DNA from: a virus
Virus record (IMG/VR): IMGVR_UViG_3300028392_000065
Coordinates: 1 to 64,000 of that record
Strand: one strand, 5' to 3'
DNA: 64,000 nucleotides
Position 1 is the stretch's first letter. Each line of letters starts with the position of its first letter. Shown here in pieces: positions 25,882 through 31,724 of this stretch. The notes below the pieces were generated by a model. That model was not told the DNA's origin, ran no database searches, and saw only the letters and a program-made list of their open reading frames with translations. Both the position numbers and the translations under genes were made by a program.

Positions 25882-26092
25882 AAATACACCAGCCGTTCAA
25901 GTGTTCGTAAACGGTTTGTCGCCCTATTGAATGGCCGTCGCGCTTTAATGCTTGAAAGATTTTATACGGGGTTACATGAACCTCAATCCAACCATTCAAT
26001 ATGTGTTGATCTGAAGCGTCTAGATTGTCATAAAGACGTTGAAAAGAACACATTTTTATCTTTTTTACGGGTTCGTCAAGTCGGAGAGCCAT
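25871..26092 (-). CDS. helix-turn-helix protein, partner of phosphoesterase
   Basis: I placed the start at the ATG at 26092, which has AAAGGTAAGG upstream, rather than the longer frame from 26290 that runs through the promoter region and an opposing gene. The 73-residue product has an HTH pattern (TPYKIFQALKRDGHSIGRQTVYEHLNG) ending CICGS. In related phages the same HTH is adjacent to or fused with the phosphoesterase (recalled, not checked). It could target the enzyme to DNA. Confidence 0.7.
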   Translation of the reverse strand: MALRLDEPVKKIKMCSFQRLYDNLDASDQHILNGWIEVHVTPYKIFQALKRDGHSIGRQTVYEHLNGWCICGS

Positions 26093-26123
26093 TACCTTAC
26101 CTTTCTTGTCGGGGTTTACCTTT

Positions 26124-26151
26124 AGCATACTTGTTAAGGAAACAAAGTCAA
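26124..26151 (-). promoter_or_regulatory. leftward promoter for HTH-phosphoesterase cassette
   Basis: On the minus strand TTGACT (26151-26146) and TATGCT (26129-26124) are 16 bases apart, about 32 bases before the HTH start. Confidence 0.6.
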
Positions 26152-26180
26152 GAAGTCGCAACACACCGAAAGGAGGAAAA

Positions 26181-26312
26181 ATGCCTACATATGAAGTAGA
26201 GGCTGTAGTGCGAGTTACTATTGACGCACCAAGTCCGGATGAAGCAAGCGAGCGAGTTGAGCAAGAATTGGAAAACCACTGCTCAGACATTAAGATAACT
26301 GCAGTAATGTAA
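26181..26312 (+). CDS. 43-aa small protein
   Basis: A perfect AAAGGAGG precedes this ATG. The product begins with a strand (YEVEAVVRVTIDA), then a helix (SPDEASERVEQELENHC) and a short final strand, a compact beta-alpha-beta layout. A terminator follows at once. Function unknown. Confidence 0.7.
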   Translation: MPTYEVEAVVRVTIDAPSPDEASERVEQELENHCSDIKITAVM

Positions 26313-26343
26313 AAGACCCTCTAGAAAACTAGAGGGCCTTTTA
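26313..26343 (+). terminator. intrinsic terminator between small genes
   Basis: CCCTCTAG (26317-26324) pairs exactly with CTAGAGGG (26329-26336) around an AAAA loop, followed by CCTTTT. It is 30 bases before the next start. Confidence 0.8.
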
Positions 26344-26372
26344 CTCAACATAACAAAGGAGAAAGAAACGCA

Positions 26373-26894
26373 ATGGATAACGCAACCAACGAATCTAATG
26401 TACCACAAGATTCCAACAGTTCTTCGCGTTTTATTGAGATATTGAGTAAAATAAAAAGTTTTTCTTTATCTCAACCAAAACAACAAGCGGAAGCATATAA
26501 GCGTCTTATCGACGGAACTATGGACTTAGCTTTAGGCTTACGTCGAATACAGTTAGAGTATGGCGATAATGCTAAAGTGCCAAACCCTAAGTTAAGCGCC
26601 CAAATCCAGTTGATTCTAGACAAAGCATCGGATTCTTTAACTGCAAAGAAATCTTATGTATCTGCGTACGAACAGAACCCTAACGCTTTTTCGTATGAAA
26701 AAAATGCCCCTAAAAAGCATTTTGATCAATGGTATGAAGAACACGGAAAATACACGACTAAAACATCAATCAGCACAACTGTAAGTGAACCCGAAGCCGA
26801 TAAAACTTCGGAAACAGAAGTTATGCTTGAAATTGCTGATGATTTAAGTAATGCCCTACTGAAACTAGTTAAAAGGATCAAAGGAAAGCGATGA
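26373..26894 (+). CDS. helical protein, unknown
   Basis: The 173-residue protein starts after AAAGGAG. It is mostly helical, with polar Asn/Ser-rich N-terminus, a middle (PNPKLSAQIQLILDKASDSLTAKK) and a basic C-terminus (LVKRIKGKR). It overlaps the next gene by four bases. No family recognised. Confidence 0.7.
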   Translation: MDNATNESNVPQDSNSSSRFIEILSKIKSFSLSQPKQQAEAYKRLIDGTMDLALGLRRIQLEYGDNAKVPNPKLSAQIQLILDKASDSLTAKKSYVSAYEQNPNAFSYEKNAPKKHFDQWYEEHGKYTTKTSISTTVSEPEADKTSETEVMLEIADDLSNALLKLVKRIKGKR

Positions 26895-27235
26895 ACCCCT
26901 TCTCCGGATTTATTAGGAAATTTGAACTGCTAGACCAGGACTTACAAGACATTGCTGAAGAAATTGAAACCTACAGCAGTGATTTGAAAGATGCTATTGG
27001 TAAATATGAAAAAGCCAGAGCGGAAGCGACACTAACTGTTACAGGTACTGTGCTTGAAAAAGAATCACAAGCCACTCTTGCCACTATGGGAGAAAGATGG
27101 GGTGTGTTAGAAGCCAAGCACATGTTCGATGTTTGTAAAATACGCATCGGGATACTTGAAACACGCGTGGCCGCTGTCCAGTCGGCATCATCACTGGTTA
27201 AAGCAGAAGCCTCTCTATCCGGAGCCTATAACTAA
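26891..27235 (+). CDS. coiled-coil protein, unknown
   Basis: The 114-residue product is almost entirely helical with heptad-like spacing (LDQDLQDIAEEIETYSSDLKDAIGKYEKARAEA). Its start overlaps the previous stop and its stop overlaps the HNH start, so the three genes are coupled. Function unknown. Confidence 0.7.
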   Translation: MNPFSGFIRKFELLDQDLQDIAEEIETYSSDLKDAIGKYEKARAEATLTVTGTVLEKESQATLATMGERWGVLEAKHMFDVCKIRIGILETRVAAVQSASSLVKAEASLSGAYN

Positions 27236-27561
27236 TGACTATTGACCGTAAAAACCTTTACAAAAGGTGCAACGGTCACTGCGAAAAATGCGGTGGTGCG
27301 TTACCTGAAAGCTGGGCTGCGCACCACCGTAAACTCCGCTCACAAGGCGGAAAAGACACTCTCGACAATGTTGTAGCTCTGCACCATGAATGCCACAACC
27401 TAGGCACCAAAAGTGTTCACTTGAATCCAAAAGTTTCATATGAATCAGGACACATGGTCAGGTCATACAGCAACCCAGAAGAAACACCAATAGAAATACC
27501 ATTTACCGGTCTTGTTTTACTTAACAAGGAAGGTGAATACGTTATAACCAACACAACATAA
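27235..27561 (+). CDS. HNH endonuclease
   Basis: The 108-residue protein has a compact HNH fold: CEKCGG (Cys16, Cys19), the core AAHHRKLRSQGG with His30-His31, DN at 44-45, and HHECHN with Cys53 and His54 completing the zinc site. HNH proteins may act with terminase, as homing nucleases, or in defence. Coupling to two helical proteins and distance from the large terminase leave the role open. Confidence 0.85.
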   Translation: MTIDRKNLYKRCNGHCEKCGGALPESWAAHHRKLRSQGGKDTLDNVVALHHECHNLGTKSVHLNPKVSYESGHMVRSYSNPEETPIEIPFTGLVLLNKEGEYVITNTT

Positions 27562-27573
27562 CAGGAGAAACAC

Positions 27574-28569
27574 ATGGCACACCACTTCGACTCAGGAATG
27601 TTTGCACGCAAACCAGCCTGGCACGAATTAGGAACCGTACTAGACACTTGGCCAGGCTCTTTTGAAGAAGCCCGTATCCAAGCAGGTCTCACTTGGGACC
27701 CAGTAACAACCCGCCTTTGGGCAGCCGACACAGACGAAATGGATGATGTAGCGTTTAATGCTGATCACCAGCTTGTTGAAGGTTGGAAAAGAATCGTACG
27801 TAGCGACAATAAAGAACTGCTGTCTATTCAGCGTGATTCGTACGCTGTCATTACTAATGGCGAATTTGGAAACATTATCGATTATGTTTTAGGTGATAAT
27901 GACATGGTTGGAACTTCTAACCTAAAGTTTGAAACACTTATTAGTTTGCATGGTGGTAAGCAAATTATTGCCACGATGTACCTTGATGAACCAGTCGTAC
28001 TCCCTAACGATCCTTCAGCAACCTACCCGTACCTGGTGTTTATTTCACGCCATGATGGGCAAGGTGGTTTGAAGTTAGGGCCTACAGCAGTACGGGTAGT
28101 TTGTGCTAATACCCAAGCTATTGCGGAAAGCGAAATGGAATCACATAAGTTTGCTTTCACTATTAAGCACACTAAAGACTGGGCGTCTAAGTTAACTAAC
28201 GCTAAGTTGGCTATTCAGCGCAGTTTGACTTCATTTAAGGGCTGGGAAGAGTACGCACGATACATGGCAACTCAAAATGCACCTCAAAGTATGGCGGAAG
28301 ATTTCCTAGATAAATGGATTCCGTACTCAACTGACATGTCAGACGTGGAAAGGAACAACGCGACTAAGAAGCGGAGTACTTTTTGGTCTGTTTACTACAG
28401 CAATACTTGTGAGGGCATTGTTGGAACTAAATGGGGGCTTTTGCAGGCTGCTATTGAGATTGAGGATCACTTTGTTCGGGCTAATTCCCTTGATACACGT
28501 GTTACCCGTACGTTAACTCGTTTGGATAACAATAAAGGTAATGCGTACAAGGTTCTTGCACAGCTTTAA
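27574..28569 (+). CDS. DUF932 family phage/plasmid protein
   Basis: The 331-residue protein matches the DUF932 pattern: start MAHHFDSGMFARKPAWHELG, QRDSYAVITNGE, AVRVVCANTQAIAES with the conserved VCxNT, and FTIKHTKDW. Family members are common in actinophages; their biochemical function is not known to me. The gene has AGGAG seven bases upstream and is followed by two hairpins. Confidence 0.88.
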   Translation: MAHHFDSGMFARKPAWHELGTVLDTWPGSFEEARIQAGLTWDPVTTRLWAADTDEMDDVAFNADHQLVEGWKRIVRSDNKELLSIQRDSYAVITNGEFGNIIDYVLGDNDMVGTSNLKFETLISLHGGKQIIATMYLDEPVVLPNDPSATYPYLVFISRHDGQGGLKLGPTAVRVVCANTQAIAESEMESHKFAFTIKHTKDWASKLTNAKLAIQRSLTSFKGWEEYARYMATQNAPQSMAEDFLDKWIPYSTDMSDVERNNATKKRSTFWSVYYSNTCEGIVGTKWGLLQAAIEIEDHFVRANSLDTRVTRTLTRLDNNKGNAYKVLAQL

Positions 28570-28580
28570 CCTATAAAGGC

Positions 28581-28650
28581 GGCGTAGGGCCAGGAAACAC
28601 GGCAAAACTGGCCCTACGCCACTTGGGAAGAGACCAGCCTTCCCCAATAT
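28581..28650 (+). other. two stable hairpins after DUF932 gene
   Basis: GGCGTAGGGCCAG (28581-28593) pairs perfectly over 13 bases with 28608-28620 around a 14-base loop. TTGGGAAG (28623-28630) then pairs with CTTCCCCAA with one bulge. No T run follows, so this is either a factor-assisted terminator or an mRNA 3'-end protector. Confidence 0.6.
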
Positions 28651-28692
28651 AACCTTATGTTTAAATTACTTTGTTTTCTATCCCAATTGGTG

Positions 28693-28722
28693 TTGCATAA
28701 CTGTCACAAAGTGTGCTATAAT
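28693..28722 (+). promoter_or_regulatory. rightward promoter for ribozyme-separated gene cluster
   Basis: TTGCAT and TATAAT are 18 bases apart, with AAGTGTG before the -10 and AATAGA at its end. It closely resembles the promoter at 31689 and would drive the six small genes with hammerhead spacers. Confidence 0.75.
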
Positions 28723-28791
28723 AGAAGTATTCGAGCGGTAATCGTGCTGCCCGAAAATACCCCATCAAACGCCCTGTTTGGTGGGTTTTTT
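28723..28791 (+). ncRNA. short leader ending in an intrinsic terminator
   Basis: The leader begins with an imperfect hairpin (TTCG...CGAA, GGTA...TGCC). It ends in CCCATCAAAC (28761-28770) paired with GTTTGGTGGG (28776-28785), one U-G pair, and six T. The Shine-Dalgarno AAGGAG of the first cluster gene starts seven bases later. Readthrough is required, so this is an attenuator or a source of a small RNA of about 65 bases. Confidence 0.65.
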
Positions 28792-28812
28792 CTATTTAAG
28801 GAGAAAATAGAA

Positions 28813-29112
28813 ATGACCACAACATCCACAAGTGAACACCACGATTGCGCACATAGTCAGTGCCAGCACGTTGTTGCGTACAGCGACGAGCGTTACTGCT
28901 ACATGCATGAACCACCAGTTTTTGATGATCATAACTGTGTGGTTCTTAATTGTGCTCACTGGAAGACAGGCAAGACATTCCGTCCGCTTGAACAACCAGT
29001 TGCTGTTGCTGCAGGTCCAAGTTATTCAGAGCAAGTATTGGCCGATGCTAAAGCAGAAGCAGCCAAGCTTGCAGATGACTGGGACTGGCCACTGCCAAAC
29101 GACGATTTCTAA
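28813..29112 (+). CDS. Cys/His-rich small protein, first of ribozyme cluster
   Basis: The 99-residue protein has a Cys/His-rich N-terminus (HHDCAHSQCQHVVAYSDERYCYMHEPPVF, then HNCVVLNCAHW), which could bind one or two zinc ions, and an acidic helical tail (ADDWDWPLPNDDF). AAGGAG precedes the ATG. Its stop codon abuts the first hammerhead ribozyme. Function unknown. Confidence 0.8.
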   Translation: MTTTSTSEHHDCAHSQCQHVVAYSDERYCYMHEPPVFDDHNCVVLNCAHWKTGKTFRPLEQPVAVAAGPSYSEQVLADAKAEAAKLADDWDWPLPNDDF

Positions 29113-29173
29113 GTCGAAACCGCCTAGTGCGGTCCATCAGGATTAACCACCTGATGCTGATGAGACAGGTTAA
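29113..29173 (+). ncRNA. type II hammerhead ribozyme A with pseudoknot
   Basis: GAAA is at 29116-29119. Stem III pairs ACCGC (29119-29123) with GCGGU (29129-29133). The cleavage dinucleotide UC ends at 29134. Stem I CATCAGG (29135-29141) pairs perfectly with 29150-29156. CUGAUGA is at 29157-29163. Stem II is GTC (29113-29115) with GAC (29164-29166). Loop TTAACC (29143-29148) pairs with GGTTAA (29168-29173), touching the next Shine-Dalgarno. Every conserved core base is present. Confidence 0.93.
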
Positions 29174-29184
29174 AGGAGACAGAA

Positions 29185-29361
29185 ATGAACAACAACACAA
29201 GTAGAGCTCAAGAACTTATTGGCGTTGGCAAAGCTACTTTGCTCCTACCAATAGTTCTAATCGGCCTTGGCTTTATCGCCCTCAAGGATGTTGTACGCCG
29301 CACAAACCGTGTTGCAGAGATCCTAGACGGTGCCATCGAAGAGTCGAAACTTCCTCAATAG
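29185..29361 (+). CDS. 58-aa single-pass membrane protein ending inside a ribozyme
   Basis: The frame starts after AAAGGAG and encodes one transmembrane helix (LLLPIVLIGLGFIAL) flanked by a short N-terminus and a basic then acidic tail (VVRRTNRVAEILDGAIEE). The last codons (Ser-Lys-Leu-Pro-Gln-stop) are also the core and stem III of hammerhead B; the stop is in the stem III loop. Function unknown. Confidence 0.8.
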   Translation: MNNNTSRAQELIGVGKATLLLPIVLIGLGFIALKDVVRRTNRVAEILDGAIEESKLPQ

Positions 29362-29405
29362 GGGAAGTCTGCTGGGGTAACCGCCCAGCACTGATGAGAC
29401 AGGTT
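29343..29405 (+). ncRNA. type II hammerhead ribozyme B overlapping coding end
   Basis: GAAA is at 29346-29349. Stem III pairs ACTTCC (29349-29354) with GGAAGT (29363-29368), and the cleavage base is C29369. Stem I TGCTGGG (29370-29376) pairs perfectly with 29384-29390. CUGAUGA is at 29391-29397. Stem II is GTC (29343-29345) with GAC (29398-29400). Loop AACC (29379-29382) pairs with GGTT (29402-29405). The 5' part is translated as the end of the preceding gene. Confidence 0.9.
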
Positions 29406-29435
29406 CCCAATAGCAATCCTGCTGTTGGGCTTTTT
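29406..29435 (+). terminator. intrinsic terminator directly after ribozyme B
   Basis: CCCAATAGCA (29406-29415) pairs with TGCTGTTGGG (29420-29429) around ATCC, one U-G pair, then C and five T. It begins at the base after the pseudoknot strand of ribozyme B, and the next Shine-Dalgarno lies about six bases after the T run. Confidence 0.85.
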
Positions 29436-29451
29436 CTTTTAAGGAGAAAAC

Positions 29452-29799
29452 ATGAACGACGATAACAAGGTACGTGGCCTCGGAGAAATCTTCCTACAGG
29501 CATTGTTCGAAGCACCTGGTGTTCTAGTTGCTTCAGCCCAGCGTATCCAACAGCGTGAGCTTGAAGAAGCAGTTCTGGCACATGTGCGCAACCAGCCACA
29601 CAACCAGACCATCTGCAGCTCATGCGCACCAACGGTCCCAGCCACCGCAGTCAAGGACTGCACTGTCCACGACTTCGGCAAGTGTGTTGTTGACTGCCGT
29701 TACCGCACAGGCTTCCCAGGCAAGTGCACCAAAGAGAAGGACTGGCCTTACTCGCACGGTGACGGTAACTGCAAGCCAGACTGCTACGGTCGCCCGTAA
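29452..29799 (+). CDS. Cys-rich small protein in ribozyme cluster
   Basis: The 115-residue protein has a helical N-terminus (GEIFLQALFEAPGVLVASAQRIQQRELEEAVL) and a Cys-rich C-terminus with at least seven cysteines (ICSSCAP, DCTVHDFGKCVVDCRY, GKCTKEKDW, NCKPDCYG), suggesting metal binding. AAGGAG precedes the ATG. Function unknown. Confidence 0.78.
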   Translation: MNDDNKVRGLGEIFLQALFEAPGVLVASAQRIQQRELEEAVLAHVRNQPHNQTICSSCAPTVPATAVKDCTVHDFGKCVVDCRYRTGFPGKCTKEKDWPYSHGDGNCKPDCYGRP

Positions 29800-29802
29800 C
29801 AA

Positions 29803-29862
29803 GTCGAAACGCCGTGAGGCGTCTGCCGGAACTGACCTACCGGTACTGAGGATGACAGGTCA
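29803..29862 (+). ncRNA. type II hammerhead ribozyme C with pseudoknot
   Basis: GAAA is at 29806-29809. Stem III pairs ACGCC (29809-29813) with GGCGT (29818-29822) around GTGA; the cleavage base is C29823. Stem I TGCCGG (29824-29829) pairs with CCGGTA (29840-29845), one G-U. CUGAGGA is at 29846-29852. One extra U (29853) precedes stem II GAC (29854-29856), which pairs with GTC (29803-29805). Loop TGACCT (29833-29838) pairs with AGGTCA (29857-29862). The extra U may lower activity. Confidence 0.85.
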
Positions 29863-29878
29863 AAAAAAGGAGACGGAA

Positions 29879-30160
29879 ATGTTTTGGACAATTGCAACCT
29901 ACATTTGGCGCATCGCAGAAGTGCTAGTTTTACTCGTACTAGCCCCAGTGTTGTACCGCATGACCAAAGAACTGTTCGATGACACAAAGTGCCTCAGCTG
30001 TTCACGTGTAAGCATCGAAGTATGGGCATGTCATGCTGATCGCAAATATTGCATCAACTGCTGTGGCTGCCCAGAGCATGCAGATACAACGCATCCATAT
30101 CGTCACTGCAGCACAGCGCCAGCAAACACGTGGTGCGGTAAATGTGCTGAAGTTGATTAG
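29879..30160 (+). CDS. membrane-anchored Cys-rich protein
   Basis: The 93-residue protein has an N-terminal transmembrane helix (IAEVLVLLVLAPVLYRM) and a Cys/His-rich domain behind it (KCLSCSR, WACHADRKYCINCCGCPEH, HCSTAP, WCGKCAEVD), likely a metal-bound cytoplasmic or periplasmic head. AGGAG lies eight bases upstream. The last base of its stop codon is the first base of ribozyme D stem II. Confidence 0.8.
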   Translation: MFWTIATYIWRIAEVLVLLVLAPVLYRMTKELFDDTKCLSCSRVSIEVWACHADRKYCINCCGCPEHADTTHPYRHCSTAPANTWCGKCAEVD

Positions 30161-30219
30161 TCGAAACGCCGCGAGGCGTCTGCTGGGATTGACCTACCAG
30201 CACTGAGGAGATAGGTCAA
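30160..30219 (+). ncRNA. type II hammerhead ribozyme D with pseudoknot
   Basis: GAAA is at 30163-30166. Stem III pairs ACGCC (30166-30170) with GGCGT (30175-30179) around the GNRA loop GCGA; the cleavage base is C30180. Stem I TGCTGG (30181-30186) pairs perfectly with 30197-30202. CUGAGGA is at 30203-30209. Stem II GTC (30160-30162, first base from the stop codon) pairs with GAT. Loop TTGACCT (30189-30195) pairs with AGGTCAA (30213-30219), the longest pseudoknot of the set. Confidence 0.93.
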
Positions 30220-30230
30220 AGGAGAAAGAA

Positions 30231-30413
30231 ATGGATGCTAAGACAGCATTGGAACATGCAATCGAAGACGCCGAATACATGGCAAAGCGTTTTGGGCGAG
30301 GTTCACAAGAACTTGCAGTCCAATACAAAGAAACAGCAATTGCTCTGCGTAAGGTTCACTCTGCACTGTTCGCAACTAAGCGCGTTTACAAGAAGCGCGA
30401 AGCTACTAACTAA
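30231..30413 (+). CDS. 60-aa helical protein
   Basis: AAAGGAG precedes the ATG. The product is helical and ends basic (TKRVYKKREATN), with EHAIEDAEYMAKRFG and VQYKETAIALRKVHSAL segments. No family recognised. It lies between ribozymes D and E. Confidence 0.75.
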   Translation: MDAKTALEHAIEDAEYMAKRFGRGSQELAVQYKETAIALRKVHSALFATKRVYKKREATN

Positions 30414-30415
30414 AA

Positions 30416-30473
30416 ATCGAAACGCCGTGAGGCGTCTGCCGGCATAGCCAACTGGCACTGATGAGACAGGCTA
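30416..30473 (+). ncRNA. type II hammerhead ribozyme E with pseudoknot
   Basis: GAAA is at 30419-30422. Stem III pairs ACGCC (30422-30426) with GGCGT (30431-30435) around GTGA; the cleavage base is C30436. Stem I TGCCGG (30437-30442) pairs with CTGGCA (30452-30457), one G-U. CUGAUGA is at 30458-30464. Stem II has only two pairs (TC with GA). Loop TAGCC (30445-30449) pairs with GGCTA (30469-30473). Confidence 0.88.
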
Positions 30474-30484
30474 AAGGAGAAGAA

Positions 30485-30751
30485 ATGACTACTCAAGTAA
30501 CGTACAAGTCGATCAAAGATTTGTACAAAGTAATTGCTGAAATTGACGAAAACCAAATGGTTACAGTCACACTCATCCCTTGGGCTTACGAGCCAATCAA
30601 ATACGTCAACACATTTGATATGACAACCGCTCCATACATGGAAGTCGTAAACTCTCTCAGCGGATTAGTTGACATCTCTATCGCAGAATACAACAGCAAT
30701 CCCCACGACGATAAATATCAAGACTCAGATCATAAAGTAGAAGGTGAGTAA
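30485..30751 (+). CDS. 88-aa acidic protein, last of ribozyme cluster
   Basis: The ATG at 30485 has AAAGGAG eight bases upstream; an earlier frame start at 30461 lies in ribozyme E and is rejected. The product mixes beta and alpha (NQMVTVTLIPWAYEPIKYVN) with an acidic tail (NSNPHDDKYQDSDHKVEGE). Function unknown. Confidence 0.75.
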   Translation: MTTQVTYKSIKDLYKVIAEIDENQMVTVTLIPWAYEPIKYVNTFDMTTAPYMEVVNSLSGLVDISIAEYNSNPHDDKYQDSDHKVEGE

Positions 30752-30752
30752 C

Positions 30753-31205
30753 ATGGCTAAAGCAAATCGAATCAAAAGTTTGCTAGCAATGGGTGTTAAC
30801 AAAGAAGAACTAAAAATTCACATTGTTATGCAAGATGTAGATAACTACATAGTTCAAATCATGTTAGACAATGATTTAGCGAGGAGGTTACATTCCAAAC
30901 TTGAACAAAAATTACTTGACTTGGATTTAGAAATTCATATTCAACGCCAGCAAAAAAATAACAATGTGCCAAAATTAAAAGAATTAACACTAGTTACACG
31001 CACATGTCCTGTTTGTAATTTGTCTAACAATGTTTATGTGAAAACAGAAGGTTTAAGAAAGTGGGAATTTGAAGGGTACAAAATCCAAGACGCTTTCCCA
31101 GAACTTACTGCTGAACAACGCGAAACGTTAAAGAGCGGATTCCACAACAAATGTTGGGAAGAAGTATTTGCTGATTTAGAAGAAATGGACGATTATGCAG
31201 ATTAA
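30753..31205 (+). CDS. small zinc-motif protein
   Basis: The ATG at 30753 follows AAGGTGAG, just after the previous stop. The 150-residue protein has a long helical first half and a CPVC motif (VTRTCPVCNLSNNVYV), followed by FHNKCWEEVFADLEE, which may complete a metal site. Function unknown. Confidence 0.72.
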   Translation: MAKANRIKSLLAMGVNKEELKIHIVMQDVDNYIVQIMLDNDLARRLHSKLEQKLLDLDLEIHIQRQQKNNNVPKLKELTLVTRTCPVCNLSNNVYVKTEGLRKWEFEGYKIQDAFPELTAEQRETLKSGFHNKCWEEVFADLEEMDDYAD

Positions 31206-31386
31206 TAAAAAAATGTTTAATGCTTCACAGAAAGAATTATCTTTTCTACTCATTAAACACCAAGACCTTTTGCCGCTATTAACAAACCCGTTAAAAAAGG
31301 TAGAAGATCGGCTAGACGAGTTTTGTGTAGCTTGGCTAACCAAAAGAAACAAAATCCAAATCAATCAGGAGAAAAATAATGGATAA
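31195..31386 (+). CDS. 63-aa helical protein
   Basis: The start overlaps the previous gene by 11 bases and the end overlaps the next by 8. The product is helical and Lys/Leu-rich (KKMFNASQKELSFLLIKHQDLLPLL). No strong Shine-Dalgarno is visible, so coupling is likely. Function unknown. Confidence 0.6.
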   Translation: MQINKKMFNASQKELSFLLIKHQDLLPLLTNPLKKVEDRLDEFCVAWLTKRNKIQINQEKNNG

Positions 31387-31687
31387 CTCAATTGGAGTAT
31401 TTGTTGCAACTATCGCGTTTATTTTAGGCGTTATAGCTTGCTACACTTTTCTAAACAACAAGTTAATTGAAGCAAACGGCACCATTCAATTGCTGAAAAA
31501 TTCAATCGAAATCAAAAACATCGTCACTAAGTCGCTACAAAAAGAATTAACAAGTTTGCAGTTTGATTTAGATAACTGGGTTTGCGATAGGCCGCATCTT
31601 GGCGACATCAATACTTTGATGCAAGACATGCCGAGATTTACATTAGATCAACAAATTGAAGAAGTTAAAGAAACGTTTGACATTTGA
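31379..31687 (+). CDS. membrane-anchored coiled-coil protein
   Basis: The 102-residue protein has an N-terminal transmembrane helix (VFVATIAFILGVIACYTFL) and a helical tail with heptad-like spacing (IQLLKNSIEIKNIVTKSLQKELTSLQFDL). AGGAG lies eight to nine bases before the ATG. The shape resembles spanin or anchor proteins, but no lipobox is present and it is in the early block. Function unknown. Confidence 0.7.
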   Translation: MDNSIGVFVATIAFILGVIACYTFLNNKLIEANGTIQLLKNSIEIKNIVTKSLQKELTSLQFDLDNWVCDRPHLGDINTLMQDMPRFTLDQQIEEVKETFDI

Positions 31688-31688
31688 T

Positions 31689-31718
31689 TTGCGTACCGTT
31701 GTGTAAGTGTGGTACAAT
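31689..31718 (+). promoter_or_regulatory. rightward promoter, twin of 28693
   Basis: TTGCGT and TACAAT are 18 bases apart, with AAGTGTGG before the -10 and AATAGA at its end, matching the promoter at 28693 in spacing and motif. Confidence 0.72.
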
Positions 31719-31724
31719 AGATAC

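Noticed and set aside
25681-26199. Rightward 172-codon frame opposite the HTH/phosphoesterase genes
   Set aside because: It is antisense to motif-bearing genes, lacks a Shine-Dalgarno and shows no family pattern.
28581-28620. GAAAC within the large loop as part of another hammerhead
   Set aside because: No CUGANGA or UC-terminated stem III in register; it is only a long hairpin.
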